From the NCBI GenBank assembly GCA_947259495.1, contig CAMYLV010000003.1:88626-152625 (forward strand): a DNA stretch of 64,000 nucleotides. The letters are read 5' to 3'. Shown piece after piece: positions 19,255 through 28,178 of the stretch (position 1 is its first letter; every line of letters starts with the position of its first letter). Made by a program: the position numbers and the translations under genes. Under the pieces are notes generated by a model. The model worked only from the letters and a program-made list of their open reading frames with translations. It did no database searches and was not told the DNA's origin. The DNA comes from an uncultured Desulfobacterales bacterium (GTDB lineage Bacteria > Desulfobacterota > Desulfobacteria > Desulfobacterales > JAHEIW01).

Positions 19255-21177
19255 CTACTTGAGCGGAGTTCCCGGTGCCACTTTTTTTTCCAGAGTCGCC
19301 AGGGTAGGGCCGGAGTCGTCCACTGCGGCTATCACCATCCCGTTGGACAGCACGCCCATAAGTTTGGCGGGTTTTAGATTGGCAACGATGATCACCTGTT
19401 TACCGATCAACTCTTGAGCCGAGTAATTTTCGGCAATCCCGGCAACCAGGGTTCTTTTTTGTCCCATATCGACTTCCAGTTTAAGCAGTTTCTGCGCTTT
19501 GGGGATCGGTTCAGCCTGCACAATAGTGGCTACTCTCAGGTCGATGCGACTGAACTCATCCAGAGCTATTTCAGGCTTGATTTTCAATGATGGGGGGCCC
19601 TCCTGTTTCTGGGCGGCTGCGCCCGGTGCCTTTTCGCTGACTTCAATTCTGGGAAAAAGAACGATGGATTTTAAAAGCTGGGTTCCCGACGGTATCGATC
19701 CCCAGGTTCTGAGTTGATCGAGATGGTAAAAACAGCTGGCCGGATCCAGTCCGAGATATTTTTGCATTTTTTGGGAGGTGCCGGGCATCACGGGGTAAAT
19801 TAAACCTGAGATGACACGAAGCCCTTCTAACAAATGATAGATAACGGCCGCCAATTGTTTCTGGTTTGATTTTTTTTTGGCCATAACCCAGGGGGCGGAT
19901 ATATCGATCATTTTGTTCATCTGCCCGATAAATTCCCATACAGCCATCAAGGCTTTATGAAATTCAAAAGATTGCATAAAGGTTTCAAAATGATCAATCG
20001 TTTCCATGGCATTGGATTGCAAATCAAGGCTTAATTCCTGTTCCACCTGCGGATCGACTTGCGGAACATGCCCGTCAAAGTATTTATGGGCCATGGAAAT
20101 AATTCTGGAAAAAAGGTTGCCGAGGTCATTGGCCAGATCCGAGTTGATCCGTTGAACCAATGCCACCTCGCTGAAGCTTGAATCCAGTCCAAAATTCATT
20201 TCTCGAATCAGAAAAAACCGAAAGGCATCCAGGCCGTAGACATTTCTCAGCTGGAGCGGATCGACGACATTCTCTAGGCTTTTGGACATTTTGCTCTGAT
20301 CGATATTCCAGTATCCGTGCACATTCAAGTGCTGGTAAATAGGAATTCCGGCGGCCTTGAGCATAATGGGCCAATAAATTCCGTGGGGTTTAAGTATATC
20401 TTTGGCGACAATGTGTTGTGCTACAGGCCAGAATTTGCTGAACAAGTCGCCATCCGGGTATCCGAGCGCTGAAACATAATTTAACAGGGCATCAAACCAG
20501 ACATAGGTGACATAATTTTCATCAAAGGGAAGGGTGATGCCCCATTTTAATCGACTCTTCGGCCGGGATATACACAGATCTTCAAGCGGTTCTTTTAGAA
20601 AAGCCAGGACTTCATTACGGTAGCGTTCAGGACGGATAAACCCTGCATGTTGCTTGATGTGATCGATGAGCCAATTCTGGTAGCGGCTCATTTTAAAAAA
20701 ATAATTGGATTCTTTGATGATTTCAGGGGCGGTTTCATGGTCCGGACATTTACCATCGACCAATTCCCGATCGGTATAAAATCGCTCACATCCGAAGCAG
20801 TATTGTCCCTCATATTCACTGAAATAAATATCGCCCGTATCATAGATTTTTTGTAAAATTTGGCTGACGACCTCCATATGGTTATCATCAGTTGTACGAA
20901 TAAAATAATTGTTGTTGACGTTGAGTTCCGGCCAGAGCTCTTTGAAAAGCCGGCTAATTTTATTGACGTATTCCCTGGGGCTCAGGTTTTCCTTTTGAGC
21001 GGAACGCACCACTTTGTCGCCATGTTCGTCAGTTCCGGTCAGGAAGAAAACATCTGTCGCTTGCATTTGGTAAAAACGGGTTATGACATCAGCCACGATG
21101 GTGGTGTAGGCATGCCCCAGATGCGGGCGAGCGTTAACGTAATAGATAGGGGTCGTGATGTAAAACGGCTCGGGCAT
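19255..21177 (-). CDS. metG: Methionyl-tRNA synthetase with C-terminal tRNA-binding domain
   Basis: 640 residues. Class I signature HLGHAY near residue 19, TGTDEHG, the zinc-knuckle region CFGCERF...CPDH, and KMSKS in QSKMSKSLENVV. An anticodon-binding helical domain follows, and the last 105 residues are an EMAPII-like OB fold (DLRVATIVQAEPIPKAQKLLKLEVD...). It charges tRNA-Met and initiator tRNA. It is the last gene of the lptD-side minus-strand cluster, starting 2 bp after ricT. All catalytic motifs are intact. Confidence 0.96.
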   Translation of the reverse strand: MPEPFYITTPIYYVNARPHLGHAYTTIVADVITRFYQMQATDVFFLTGTDEHGDKVVRSAQKENLSPREYVNKISRLFKELWPELNVNNNYFIRTTDDNHMEVVSQILQKIYDTGDIYFSEYEGQYCFGCERFYTDRELVDGKCPDHETAPEIIKESNYFFKMSRYQNWLIDHIKQHAGFIRPERYRNEVLAFLKEPLEDLCISRPKSRLKWGITLPFDENYVTYVWFDALLNYVSALGYPDGDLFSKFWPVAQHIVAKDILKPHGIYWPIMLKAAGIPIYQHLNVHGYWNIDQSKMSKSLENVVDPLQLRNVYGLDAFRFFLIREMNFGLDSSFSEVALVQRINSDLANDLGNLFSRIISMAHKYFDGHVPQVDPQVEQELSLDLQSNAMETIDHFETFMQSFEFHKALMAVWEFIGQMNKMIDISAPWVMAKKKSNQKQLAAVIYHLLEGLRVISGLIYPVMPGTSQKMQKYLGLDPASCFYHLDQLRTWGSIPSGTQLLKSIVLFPRIEVSEKAPGAAAQKQEGPPSLKIKPEIALDEFSRIDLRVATIVQAEPIPKAQKLLKLEVDMGQKRTLVAGIAENYSAQELIGKQVIIVANLKPAKLMGVLSNGMVIAAVDDSGPTLATLEKKVAPGTPLK

Positions 21178-21179
21178 TT

Positions 21180-21983
21180 TTATTCCTTTTGCAGGGTTAT
21201 TTGGTCAGCCTTGTATTCGACTTCCGCATTGTCCTCCAGACGAACGGCAACCCGATTACAAATCGCATTATGACGGATGACCTTGCCTTTGCCACCGGGC
21301 GTCTTGACGGTTTTACCCAGGCGTGGCAAATCTTTCTTCAAATGTTTGTAGGTTTCAAACTCGTAGTTTAAACAACACATCAAGCGTCCGCATTGTCCTG
21401 AAATTTTGGTCGGATTCAGCGAAAGGCACTGTTCCTTAGCCATTCGGATTGAAACCGGATCGAATTTGTCCAGAAATGTCGAACAGCACAGTTCGCGGCC
21501 GCAACGGCCGATTCCACCGCACATTTTAGCCTGGTTGCGGATACCTACCTGCCGCATTTCAATTCTGACACCCAGTTCTTTGACCAGCATTTTGACCAGC
21601 TGGCGAAAATCAACCCGGCCTTCGGCTGTAAAAAAAAAGATATATTTGTTTCCATCGAATAATTTCTCCACCGAGAAAAGGTTCATTTTCAAGCCCAGTT
21701 TGCGGATGCACTCCAGGCAGTAGGCATGGGCTGAATTCTCGTCCGTCAGGTTTTGCTGTCGCTGCTTGAAATCTTTTTCAGTCGCCAGCCGGAAAACCTT
21801 CTTGAGCGGCTTATCGCCGGGCGATTTTTCATAGGCTCTTGGCGGCACCACCACTGTTCCGAAACCCAGCCCCTGTTCAGTTTCAACGATGATGTGATCG
21901 CCCTGTTTCAGGACAAATGCACCGCAGTCAAAATCATATACTTTGCCTGCCGTTTTGAATCGTATTCCGACTATTTTTTTCAT
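21180..21983 (-). CDS. ricT: PSP1 domain protein, RicT/YaaT family
   Basis: 267 residues, usual size. The PSP1 core has GLGFGTVV near residue 38, and the Cys-rich signature is plain: MCGGIGRCGRELCCSTF and SGQCGRLMCCLNYE. In Bacillus RicT forms the Y-complex with RicA and RicF, carries iron-sulfur clusters and tunes RNase Y-dependent mRNA processing. An RNase Y gene is present in this window at 60317. The order holB-ricT-metG is widely conserved. Two bp separate it from metG. Confidence 0.92.
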   Translation of the reverse strand: MKKIVGIRFKTAGKVYDFDCGAFVLKQGDHIIVETEQGLGFGTVVVPPRAYEKSPGDKPLKKVFRLATEKDFKQRQQNLTDENSAHAYCLECIRKLGLKMNLFSVEKLFDGNKYIFFFTAEGRVDFRQLVKMLVKELGVRIEMRQVGIRNQAKMCGGIGRCGRELCCSTFLDKFDPVSIRMAKEQCLSLNPTKISGQCGRLMCCLNYEFETYKHLKKDLPRLGKTVKTPGGKGKVIRHNAICNRVAVRLEDNAEVEYKADQITLQKE

Positions 21984-22025
21984 TTTGTATCTTTAACTTT
22001 AAATTTTACCACGGCGCGCACAGAG

Positions 22026-22315
22026 AATATAAAAAACGATAGAATTCCATAAAATCCCAAAGTGTTTCCCCTATTTTTAATTTGAAACGCTCATTTTAGG
22101 TTTTACCTGAATAGAGCGATTGTCGAGGTTGCCGCAGCTACACGGAAGAAGCCGTTCCGCTATAGTTGCCTATGCGGGACGGCATCTGACACCGTAGATG
22201 CGGTAAGATCGGCAATCCCGCAGGGTTTCAAATTAAAAATATAAAAAACGATAGAATTCCATAAAATCCCAAAGTGTTTCCCCTATTTTTAATTTGAAAC
22301 GCTCATTTTAGGTTT
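22026..22315. repeat. 78-bp perfect direct repeat flanking a 134-bp segment
   Basis: 22026-22103 and 22238-22315 are identical over 78 bp (AATATAAAAAACGATAGAAT ... CATTTTAGGTTT). The 134 bp between (22104-22237) begin with ACCTGAATAGAGCGATTGTC (family C) and hold partial palindromes (CGGAAGAAGCCGTTCCG; GCGGGACGGC). TTTCAAATTAAAAATA next to the second copy is the inverse of TATTTTTAATTTGAAA inside each copy. The repeat's last bases overlap the holB stop codon. Confidence 0.95.
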
Positions 22316-23339
22316 AAGGTTGTGCCAGCTGTATGAGCAACCGTTCCATGCTGAGTCTTAAATTGGTGTTTGCTGTTATACGGTTTTGGGCTTTTTGAAC
22401 CGCATCCACCTTAGACAGGAGCGTCGCCAAATCCGTTTGGCGGGATGCGATCCTGACCTGATCGGCGACATCCTGGTTGATGATTTTTTCGGTGTCATAA
22501 CGGTCGATGATCAAATCTCTAAACCAGGTTTTTGTGATCTCTAAACGTTCAGCCAGCGCTTCTTTTTCATGGGATAATTTTTCGGCCAGCGCAAATAGTC
22601 GCGCTATCGGCTGTAAAGACAGGGTCCGAATTTCAGCGAGCAACCATTTTCTGCGCGACAACCAGTTTTCGGCAATCATCATCTGAGCTTTGCCAAGGCT
22701 TCCATTGGCCATTGCCGAAATAATTTCAGCAGCTTGCGGTTTGAGGCCATGTTCTTTTATGATCCGGGAAGTGATATATTCTCGGGAGATCCGATTAAAC
22801 TTCACCTGCTGGCAACGGGATGCAATTGTCGGTAGAAGGTCAGATCCACAGGTCGCGATCAGCACCAGCATCGAGCGGTTGGGCGGCTCTTCCAGTATTT
22901 TAAGCAGCGCGTTGCTGGCGGCTGCATTCATGCATTGTGCCTTTGAAACAATCACCACCCGGGTTTTGGCTTCGTACGGCTTCATGGAGAGGGTGTGCAA
23001 CAATGCCCTGATCTGCTCGATTTTGATAAAGGGTCCGCGTGGTTGGATCTGGATGACATCCGGGTGATTGCCGGCTAAAATTTTTTTACAGGACTTGCAG
23101 ACACCGCATGATTCGATCGGTGGATTGACAGGGCCCTGCTCGGATGCATCATCAGCGTTGAAACCGGAAGTCTCGCCCTGACAGTTGCAGGCCATTGTCA
23201 GGGCAACGGCAGCTGCCTGTTTGCCCACTCCTGCTGTTCCTGTAAAAAGAAGCGCGTGTGGAAGAGTCCTGTTTTTAAGGAGGGTGGTTAATATTCTTAT
23301 GGGCCGTTCTTGATTTATTAGCAACTCAAACCCAGGCAC
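22314..23339 (-). CDS. holB: DNA polymerase III delta-prime subunit
   Basis: 341 residues. Clamp-loader AAA+ protein: Walker A-like GTAGVGKQ near residue 34 (GKQ instead of GKT/S, in keeping with delta-prime not hydrolysing ATP), a zinc module CGVCKSCKK near 78-86, sensor region SNALLKILEEPP (SRC partner at ASRCQQV). It loads the sliding clamp together with tau/gamma and delta. Start is GTG 23339, 4 bp after the HU/IHF gene, with a poor ribosome binding site, suggesting coupling. The gene ends within the right copy of the 78-bp direct repeat. Confidence 0.92.
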   Translation of the reverse strand: MPGFELLINQERPIRILTTLLKNRTLPHALLFTGTAGVGKQAAAVALTMACNCQGETSGFNADDASEQGPVNPPIESCGVCKSCKKILAGNHPDVIQIQPRGPFIKIEQIRALLHTLSMKPYEAKTRVVIVSKAQCMNAAASNALLKILEEPPNRSMLVLIATCGSDLLPTIASRCQQVKFNRISREYITSRIIKEHGLKPQAAEIISAMANGSLGKAQMMIAENWLSRRKWLLAEIRTLSLQPIARLFALAEKLSHEKEALAERLEITKTWFRDLIIDRYDTEKIINQDVADQVRIASRQTDLATLLSKVDAVQKAQNRITANTNLRLSMERLLIQLAQP

Positions 23340-23343
23340 AACT

Positions 23344-23619
23344 TCAGTAGTCTACCCGTTCCTTCAGCTCTTTTCCCGATTTGAAAAAAGGAAGTTTTTT
23401 TGGCCTAATCGTAACTTGCTCGCCGGTTTTAGGGTTTCGGCCGGTATAGCTTTTGTAATCCTTAACAAAAAAGCTGCACAGACCTCGAATTTCAACCCGT
23501 TTTCCTCTTGCCATGGCGTCCGCCATGTTATCGAAAAAAATCTGTACGACCTTCGCAGCTTCCGCTTTCGATATATTGGCCTCTGTTTTCAAGGCGGAGA
23601 TGAGCTCCAACTTATTCAT
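23344..23619 (-). CDS. HU/IHF family DNA-bending protein
   Basis: 91 residues from ATG 23619, which has AAAGGAGG at ideal spacing; a 25-residue upstream extension is not family-like and is dropped. It has the DNABII signature IRGLCSFFVKDYKSYTGRNPKTGEQVTI with the intercalating-proline region RNP, and the C-terminal FKSGKELKERV. The Gly of RGLGSF is Cys here. It fits IHF-beta-like HU proteins of delta-proteobacteria. It is located between the NusG-like gene and holB on the same strand. Confidence 0.93.
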   Translation of the reverse strand: MNKLELISALKTEANISKAEAAKVVQIFFDNMADAMARGKRVEIRGLCSFFVKDYKSYTGRNPKTGEQVTIRPKKLPFFKSGKELKERVDY

Positions 23620-23698
23620 AGAACCTCCTTTTTCATAATACGGATCGGCAATAACATTTTGAAATGTATATGCTAAAACTCGATTAGATGTCAAGCGG

Positions 23699-24226
23699 TT
23701 ATGTTAATATTTTCGGCACCATCTCAATGTCATCCTCACTTACTTCTACCCCGGCGTATTGTCCGAGGGCTTCAATATTGACAATCACGCGTCCCCGGCC
23801 ACCATAGCGGATAAAGGTTCCGGTGACACCGGCAAACGGACCGTGAACCACAATGACCTTATCCCCTTTTCTTAAATGGGTGCCGGTTGTGATCGTGTGT
23901 TCCGCACTGACCATGATTTTTAAGGATTCGATGGTTTCTTCCGGCACCGGTACCGGACCCTGTTTGCTGCCGATCAATCGCACCGCTCCAGCGGTTTTAA
24001 CAATTTCCAGATGGGACTGGGGGGCTAAATCTGTTTTGACAAACAGGTACCCGGGAAACAGAGGCACACGAATCATGACTTTGCGATCACGTCGTTTGCT
24101 CCGGACCGTTACCTTCGGCAGAAAAACCTCGATGGATTTTTTTCCCAGGCCGTCATTCACAACGTTTTCAAAACGGCTTTTGGTATGCAACACATACCAG
24201 AGGTGTGCTAATCGTTTGTCTTCCAT
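23699..24226 (-). CDS. NusG-like transcription antitermination factor (RfaH/UpxY type)
   Basis: 175 residues. NGN domain (1-110: WYVLHTKSRFENVVNDGL..., VPLFPGYLFVKTD, VRLIGSKQGPVPVP) and KOW domain (about 120-165: LRKGDKVIVVHGPFAGVTGTFIRY). It binds RNA polymerase and modifies pausing or termination. It is a paralogue type rather than housekeeping NusG, because it lacks the usual secE/ribosomal-protein context and has the GYLFVKTD/UpxY features. The operon it controls is not visible here; capsule or LPS genes are common clients of this family. Confidence 0.88.
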   Translation of the reverse strand: MEDKRLAHLWYVLHTKSRFENVVNDGLGKKSIEVFLPKVTVRSKRRDRKVMIRVPLFPGYLFVKTDLAPQSHLEIVKTAGAVRLIGSKQGPVPVPEETIESLKIMVSAEHTITTGTHLRKGDKVIVVHGPFAGVTGTFIRYGGRGRVIVNIEALGQYAGVEVSEDDIEMVPKILT

Positions 24227-24383
24227 TTATTCCGATCCACTTTTTTTATTACCTTATTCCAACGGCAAGCACAAGAAACGATAAGCAGAAAAAAAATGAT
24301 TTCCTATCTTGCTTCCTTTGTGTTTTCGCTGTTGATATTGGAATGTCGGTGATTAATCTTGCGGGACGATAAAAACGTGTATT

Positions 24384-26744
24384 TTAATATCGGAATCCGC
24401 CCAGTCCGATCAATTCTATTTTAAAACCAACTTTCCAATCATTGGGTTCATTTGTGTAGTTAAAATCGAGAGCCCAACACTGGGAGTTATAAATGAATCC
24501 GGCCATTGTCTTAATTCTCTGATTGGTTTCAAAGTTATATTCATTTCCACCGTTAACTGAAAAGTTATCGGTCAATTGCACCTTTAATTTGCCGGTTATG
24601 GACTGGATGTCTTCATCGACGTTCGTTTCCTTGGATTTCTTTTCATACCGATAGTCCACATACAGTTCGTCACCCCGATTGTCCCATAGGGATCCCTGAA
24701 CGTTGTGCCCCAGGAATTCGTTGTCGTAGACCGAGTATTGTGCATCAGCATCGATCCAGACGTATTTTCCCGGAAAGAGTTCGAGTTTGGCAAAAATCGG
24801 TGAAAACGGCCGTTCTGATCTTTTAAAGTCATAACTATGCTCTACTTTGAGGCGAAAAAGATCGTTGTACATAAAGTCGGCGGTGGATTGGCGCCGAGCG
24901 CCGCGGTTAATTGCCAACGTTGGTTTGGATTTCTTTGCATCCATCGTTTTTGATTTGGAAGTCAATGTATTGGTCAATGCGTACGTAATTTTGTTGGTTT
25001 CATCGATGCGGTCGATTGTATCAAATCGGGGCAGGTCTCCTTGGCTGGAATTTGATATAAAATCATGCGTAATCTGGGGTCGGATGCGATGTTTGATTTT
25101 TTCAAATAGCTGGCCTTCCCAATTGAAAACTTTTTCGATTTCAGTAAAAAGCTCCAGTCGGGTGTCAAAAAGTTCGCGATGGGACCATCGATCGGTATTG
25201 GTTTGGTCGTCGGAATTATTCTCATCCAGGCGGTAGAGCGTCTGTCGGTAACCGGCCGAAGGTTCAATTGTCATGTAATTTTGAACACGAAAGGGAAAAT
25301 AGAGTCTGGGCTGCAGATCCATCCGTTGGCCCCGGGTGCCGCTGTCGCGCCAAAAATAGGTATATTGCGAGGCCAGATCATAATAAAAGGGAGAAGTCAT
25401 AATCTTTTGCTTGGCACCATCAAAGCTGATAAACGGTAATTGTTGCAGGGTTCCACTGGTATTAATATCCCGTCGCGTATCATCATTCCAGCGCGGTTCA
25501 AAGTTGAGGCTGAATTTCGGCCAGAGTCGATTTAAATTCAAACGGTTGGTTCTAACTGGATCGTTATAGTCATCAAGCTGCCGTTGGAACGCTCTGCGGA
25601 AATAGTCATTGGTATCCTCGTAGCCCATGTAACCTTCCTGAAATTCCCGCAGATAGTCCTGATCTCTGACAACGTCCAAATCCAATTTGGCAAAAATACC
25701 CAGGGGAACGGGTTGATGATGGCTCATGCGGAACCAATAGCGATTTTGACTGGTGCGCAAGACCTGTTCGCCGTCATCCCGATACCCGTAATCATAGCTG
25801 GATTGGCCGCCGTCATCGGTTTTATCATCGTGGAGTCCATCCAGCATGAAGCTTCCCTTGGAACGCTCGTTTAAGAGATAGCGAAATTCGGCACCGGGCC
25901 TTATGCCGCGATTTGACATGTAATAGCCGTAAAATGTCGCATCTGCACTTTCTGATATGGCCCAGAAAAAGGGTTGATTATATTGATAGCCTTTGCGCTC
26001 GGACTCTCCGAACTCGGGCGTCAGAAAGCCGCTCTGGCGGTCTTTTCTTGCCGGGTAGTAAAAGAAAGGTGTATACAGCACCGGTACATTGCGTGCCCGC
26101 AGGGTGGCATGTCTGGCGGTGCCGGCACCATCCGCTTTAACCTTAACGTCTCGCGCGCTGATTTTCCAGCTCGGTTTTGGCCCATCGCAAGTGGTCAGTG
26201 TGGCTTCATCTATCTGATACGTATTTTTACCGGTTTTTTGGATTTTATCGGCTGTGATGTGAAAATTATTTTCCTTTAAAAATAAAGAGGCATTTTCAAT
26301 ATGGCCCATCTGGTTTTCGAGATCGATCTCCATGTAACTGCCGGAAAGGATATCCTGACCGACAGTCAGAACCACATTGCCCCGGGCAAATGCGCTTTGG
26401 GCCTTGTGATCATACTGGATAAAATCGGCCGTCAGGCGCATATCAGCCTTGGATATCTGGACATTGCCGCGGGCAACATATTGGTCCAGCAGTTGGTCGT
26501 AGGCCACCTCATCGGCCTGCAGCTCCCACGGCAACCGGTTGTCATCTTTTAAAACCTGATCGGGTTCCAATTTCAAAATCTGAGCTGGCACCGGGTGCGG
26601 CGCTGCGATACAGGCCAAAATAATACAGCCGATAAAGGCCGTCAGGCAGCTCCTTTTTGAAAAAATAATCGGATACAAGCGTTTCAACCGTTTCAGCTGA
26701 AAAACAGGTCCCCCGCATTTTTCCAGCGACTTGAGATAAACCAT
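24384..26744 (-). CDS. lptD: LPS-assembly outer-membrane protein LptD
   Basis: 786 residues. A signal peptide (ends near PHPVPA, residue 54) is followed by an OstA/LptA-like jellyroll (about 70-200: ELQADEVAYDQLLDQYVARGNVQI) and a large beta-barrel typical of LptD with RQSGFLTPEFG and many alternating aromatic strands to the C-terminal F-R-Y. It inserts LPS in the outer membrane with LptE. E. coli LptD has a CC pair near the C-terminus; here a single Cys (SQCWALDF) could pair with the Cys in TTCDGPKPSW, giving one inter-domain disulfide. A promoter-like site lies about 90 bp upstream. Confidence 0.94.
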   Translation of the reverse strand: MVYLKSLEKCGGPVFQLKRLKRLYPIIFSKRSCLTAFIGCIILACIAAPHPVPAQILKLEPDQVLKDDNRLPWELQADEVAYDQLLDQYVARGNVQISKADMRLTADFIQYDHKAQSAFARGNVVLTVGQDILSGSYMEIDLENQMGHIENASLFLKENNFHITADKIQKTGKNTYQIDEATLTTCDGPKPSWKISARDVKVKADGAGTARHATLRARNVPVLYTPFFYYPARKDRQSGFLTPEFGESERKGYQYNQPFFWAISESADATFYGYYMSNRGIRPGAEFRYLLNERSKGSFMLDGLHDDKTDDGGQSSYDYGYRDDGEQVLRTSQNRYWFRMSHHQPVPLGIFAKLDLDVVRDQDYLREFQEGYMGYEDTNDYFRRAFQRQLDDYNDPVRTNRLNLNRLWPKFSLNFEPRWNDDTRRDINTSGTLQQLPFISFDGAKQKIMTSPFYYDLASQYTYFWRDSGTRGQRMDLQPRLYFPFRVQNYMTIEPSAGYRQTLYRLDENNSDDQTNTDRWSHRELFDTRLELFTEIEKVFNWEGQLFEKIKHRIRPQITHDFISNSSQGDLPRFDTIDRIDETNKITYALTNTLTSKSKTMDAKKSKPTLAINRGARRQSTADFMYNDLFRLKVEHSYDFKRSERPFSPIFAKLELFPGKYVWIDADAQYSVYDNEFLGHNVQGSLWDNRGDELYVDYRYEKKSKETNVDEDIQSITGKLKVQLTDNFSVNGGNEYNFETNQRIKTMAGFIYNSQCWALDFNYTNEPNDWKVGFKIELIGLGGFRY

Positions 26745-26832
26745 TCAGCTCTGATCTTTGCGTGGGGCTATTCGGCACAGCCGTTAAGCCCCGGATTCGT
26801 CTATATACCTTGAATATAATTGGAATTTGAGA

Positions 26833-26861
26833 TATACATCCAGAATGGTTAAATATGTCAA
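26833..26861 (-). promoter_or_regulatory. Candidate sigma-70 promoter for lptD
   Basis: Minus strand: perfect -35 TTGACA (26861-26856), then 17 bp, then TGTATA (26838-26833); TATATC one to two bases further on may be the real -10. It would leave a leader of roughly 80 bases before the lptD start. The rest of 26745-27107 carries no gene; a plus-strand TTGAAT-17-TATACA at 26810-26838 could instead serve surE. Confidence 0.4.
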
Positions 26862-27107
26862 GATATCGCTGGAAAGTCAATTGGGTGCAAATCGCTGCAG
26901 TCTTTGCCTAAAAATCATAAGTGAGACCCATTTAAATTGCCCATTCAATTCGTTTTCAGGACCCTTCGGTGCTGTGTGTTTCGCTGAACCTTTTCCCGCC
27001 TTTGTATCCGCAAGTGCGGGTTGAAAGGCCGCTCTGTCAACCCCGCCGATGCTTCCTTGCACGAATTCTTATTGGCCGAACACCTCAAAAGCCAATTTGT
27101 GTGAAAA

Positions 27108-27887
27108 ATGATGAATATTCTGTTAACCAATGACGATGGAATTTATGCCCCGGGGTTAGCGTCCCTTTGCACGCACCTGGCGGCCAAAAATAATGTTATG
27201 GTCATTGCGCCGGACCGTGAACAAAGTGCCGTCGGCCATGGCATTACCTTAAACGAGCCGCTGCGTACGCGCAAGGTTTCGATCCCGAATGCATTTGAGG
27301 GCTATGCCGTTTCAGGGACGCCGGCCGATTGCATCAAGATCGGCGTGCTGGAAATTCTGAAAACCAAACCCGATTTGGTGATATCCGGCATTAATCCGGG
27401 TGCCAATGTCGGTGTCAATATTAATTATTCCGGAACGGTTGCCGCCGCCAAAGAAGCGACGCTATACGGTATTCTGGCTATTGCGGTGTCCATTCACAGC
27501 CGTCAGGTTGAATCCTATGACGAGGCTGCCGGCTTCGTAGCACAACTGGCCCAAGACGTATATGCCCGCGGCCTGCCTTTCGGCACATTTTTAAATGTCA
27601 ATATTCCGAACCGGCCTTTAGCGGAGATTGCCGGCGTGCAGTTTAGCCGGCTCGATATGGATTTTTTCCCTGAATACATCGATAAACGGATCGATCCGCG
27701 CCAGCGCACCTATTATTGGCAGGGATGTGACAGTCTGCCTCAGGGCAAGTCCATCGATATTGACGGCTCGGCCTTATGTGAGGATTTTATTTCGATCACA
27801 CCGATTAAATGCGATCAGACCGATTACGACGTGCTCGCAAACATGAAGGACTGGAAAATTATTACCAAAATTTTGCATGAAAATTAA
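27108..27887 (+). CDS. surE: 5'/3'-nucleotidase SurE
   Basis: 259 residues. Metal-dependent phosphatase on nucleoside monophosphates. Motifs in place: ILLTNDDG (metal-binding DD), APDREQSAVGHGIT, SGTPADCIKIG, ISGINPGANVG with the metal-binding Asn, and NYSGTVAAAKEA. Normal length. The tandem ATGATG makes the start ambiguous by one codon. The gene is divergent from lptD and may be in a unit with tmk downstream, although a 290-bp gap with a repeat lies between. Confidence 0.95.
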   Translation: MMNILLTNDDGIYAPGLASLCTHLAAKNNVMVIAPDREQSAVGHGITLNEPLRTRKVSIPNAFEGYAVSGTPADCIKIGVLEILKTKPDLVISGINPGANVGVNINYSGTVAAAKEATLYGILAIAVSIHSRQVESYDEAAGFVAQLAQDVYARGLPFGTFLNVNIPNRPLAEIAGVQFSRLDMDFFPEYIDKRIDPRQRTYYWQGCDSLPQGKSIDIDGSALCEDFISITPIKCDQTDYDVLANMKDWKIITKILHEN

Positions 27888-28014
27888 TGAGAAGTTTAAA
27901 TTATATTTAATGGCTTCAAGTTAAGCTACGACCGACGCAAAACAAAATACCGATCAGGTATACAGGTATAATGGATGAAAATCATTTTATCTCATTGATT
28001 TTCACCCTTCTGGC

Positions 28015-28110
28015 GAGCCGGAGGCTTCCATCTGCTGCGTTATTAAGGCCAAAGCATAGTTCACTATAGCTTCGCCCTTAAGTGCCTTGCGGATGAAAGC
28101 CTCCGACTCG
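28015..28110. repeat. Family B nested palindrome, second copy
   Basis: Outer arms GAGCCGGAGGCTTCCATCTG and CGGATGAAAGCCTCCGACTC match those at 6571-6686. The inner part is a different palindrome (TTAAGG...CATAG-TTCA-CTATAG...CCCTTAA) at about 28042-28081. It lies in the 291-bp gap between surE and tmk; nothing else is seen there. Confidence 0.8.
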
Positions 28111-28178
28111 TGCAAAATTTTGGTACTAAGCAGCATGAAAATTAACGCTTAACAGGTAAATGAAAATCGGTTAGCCCC

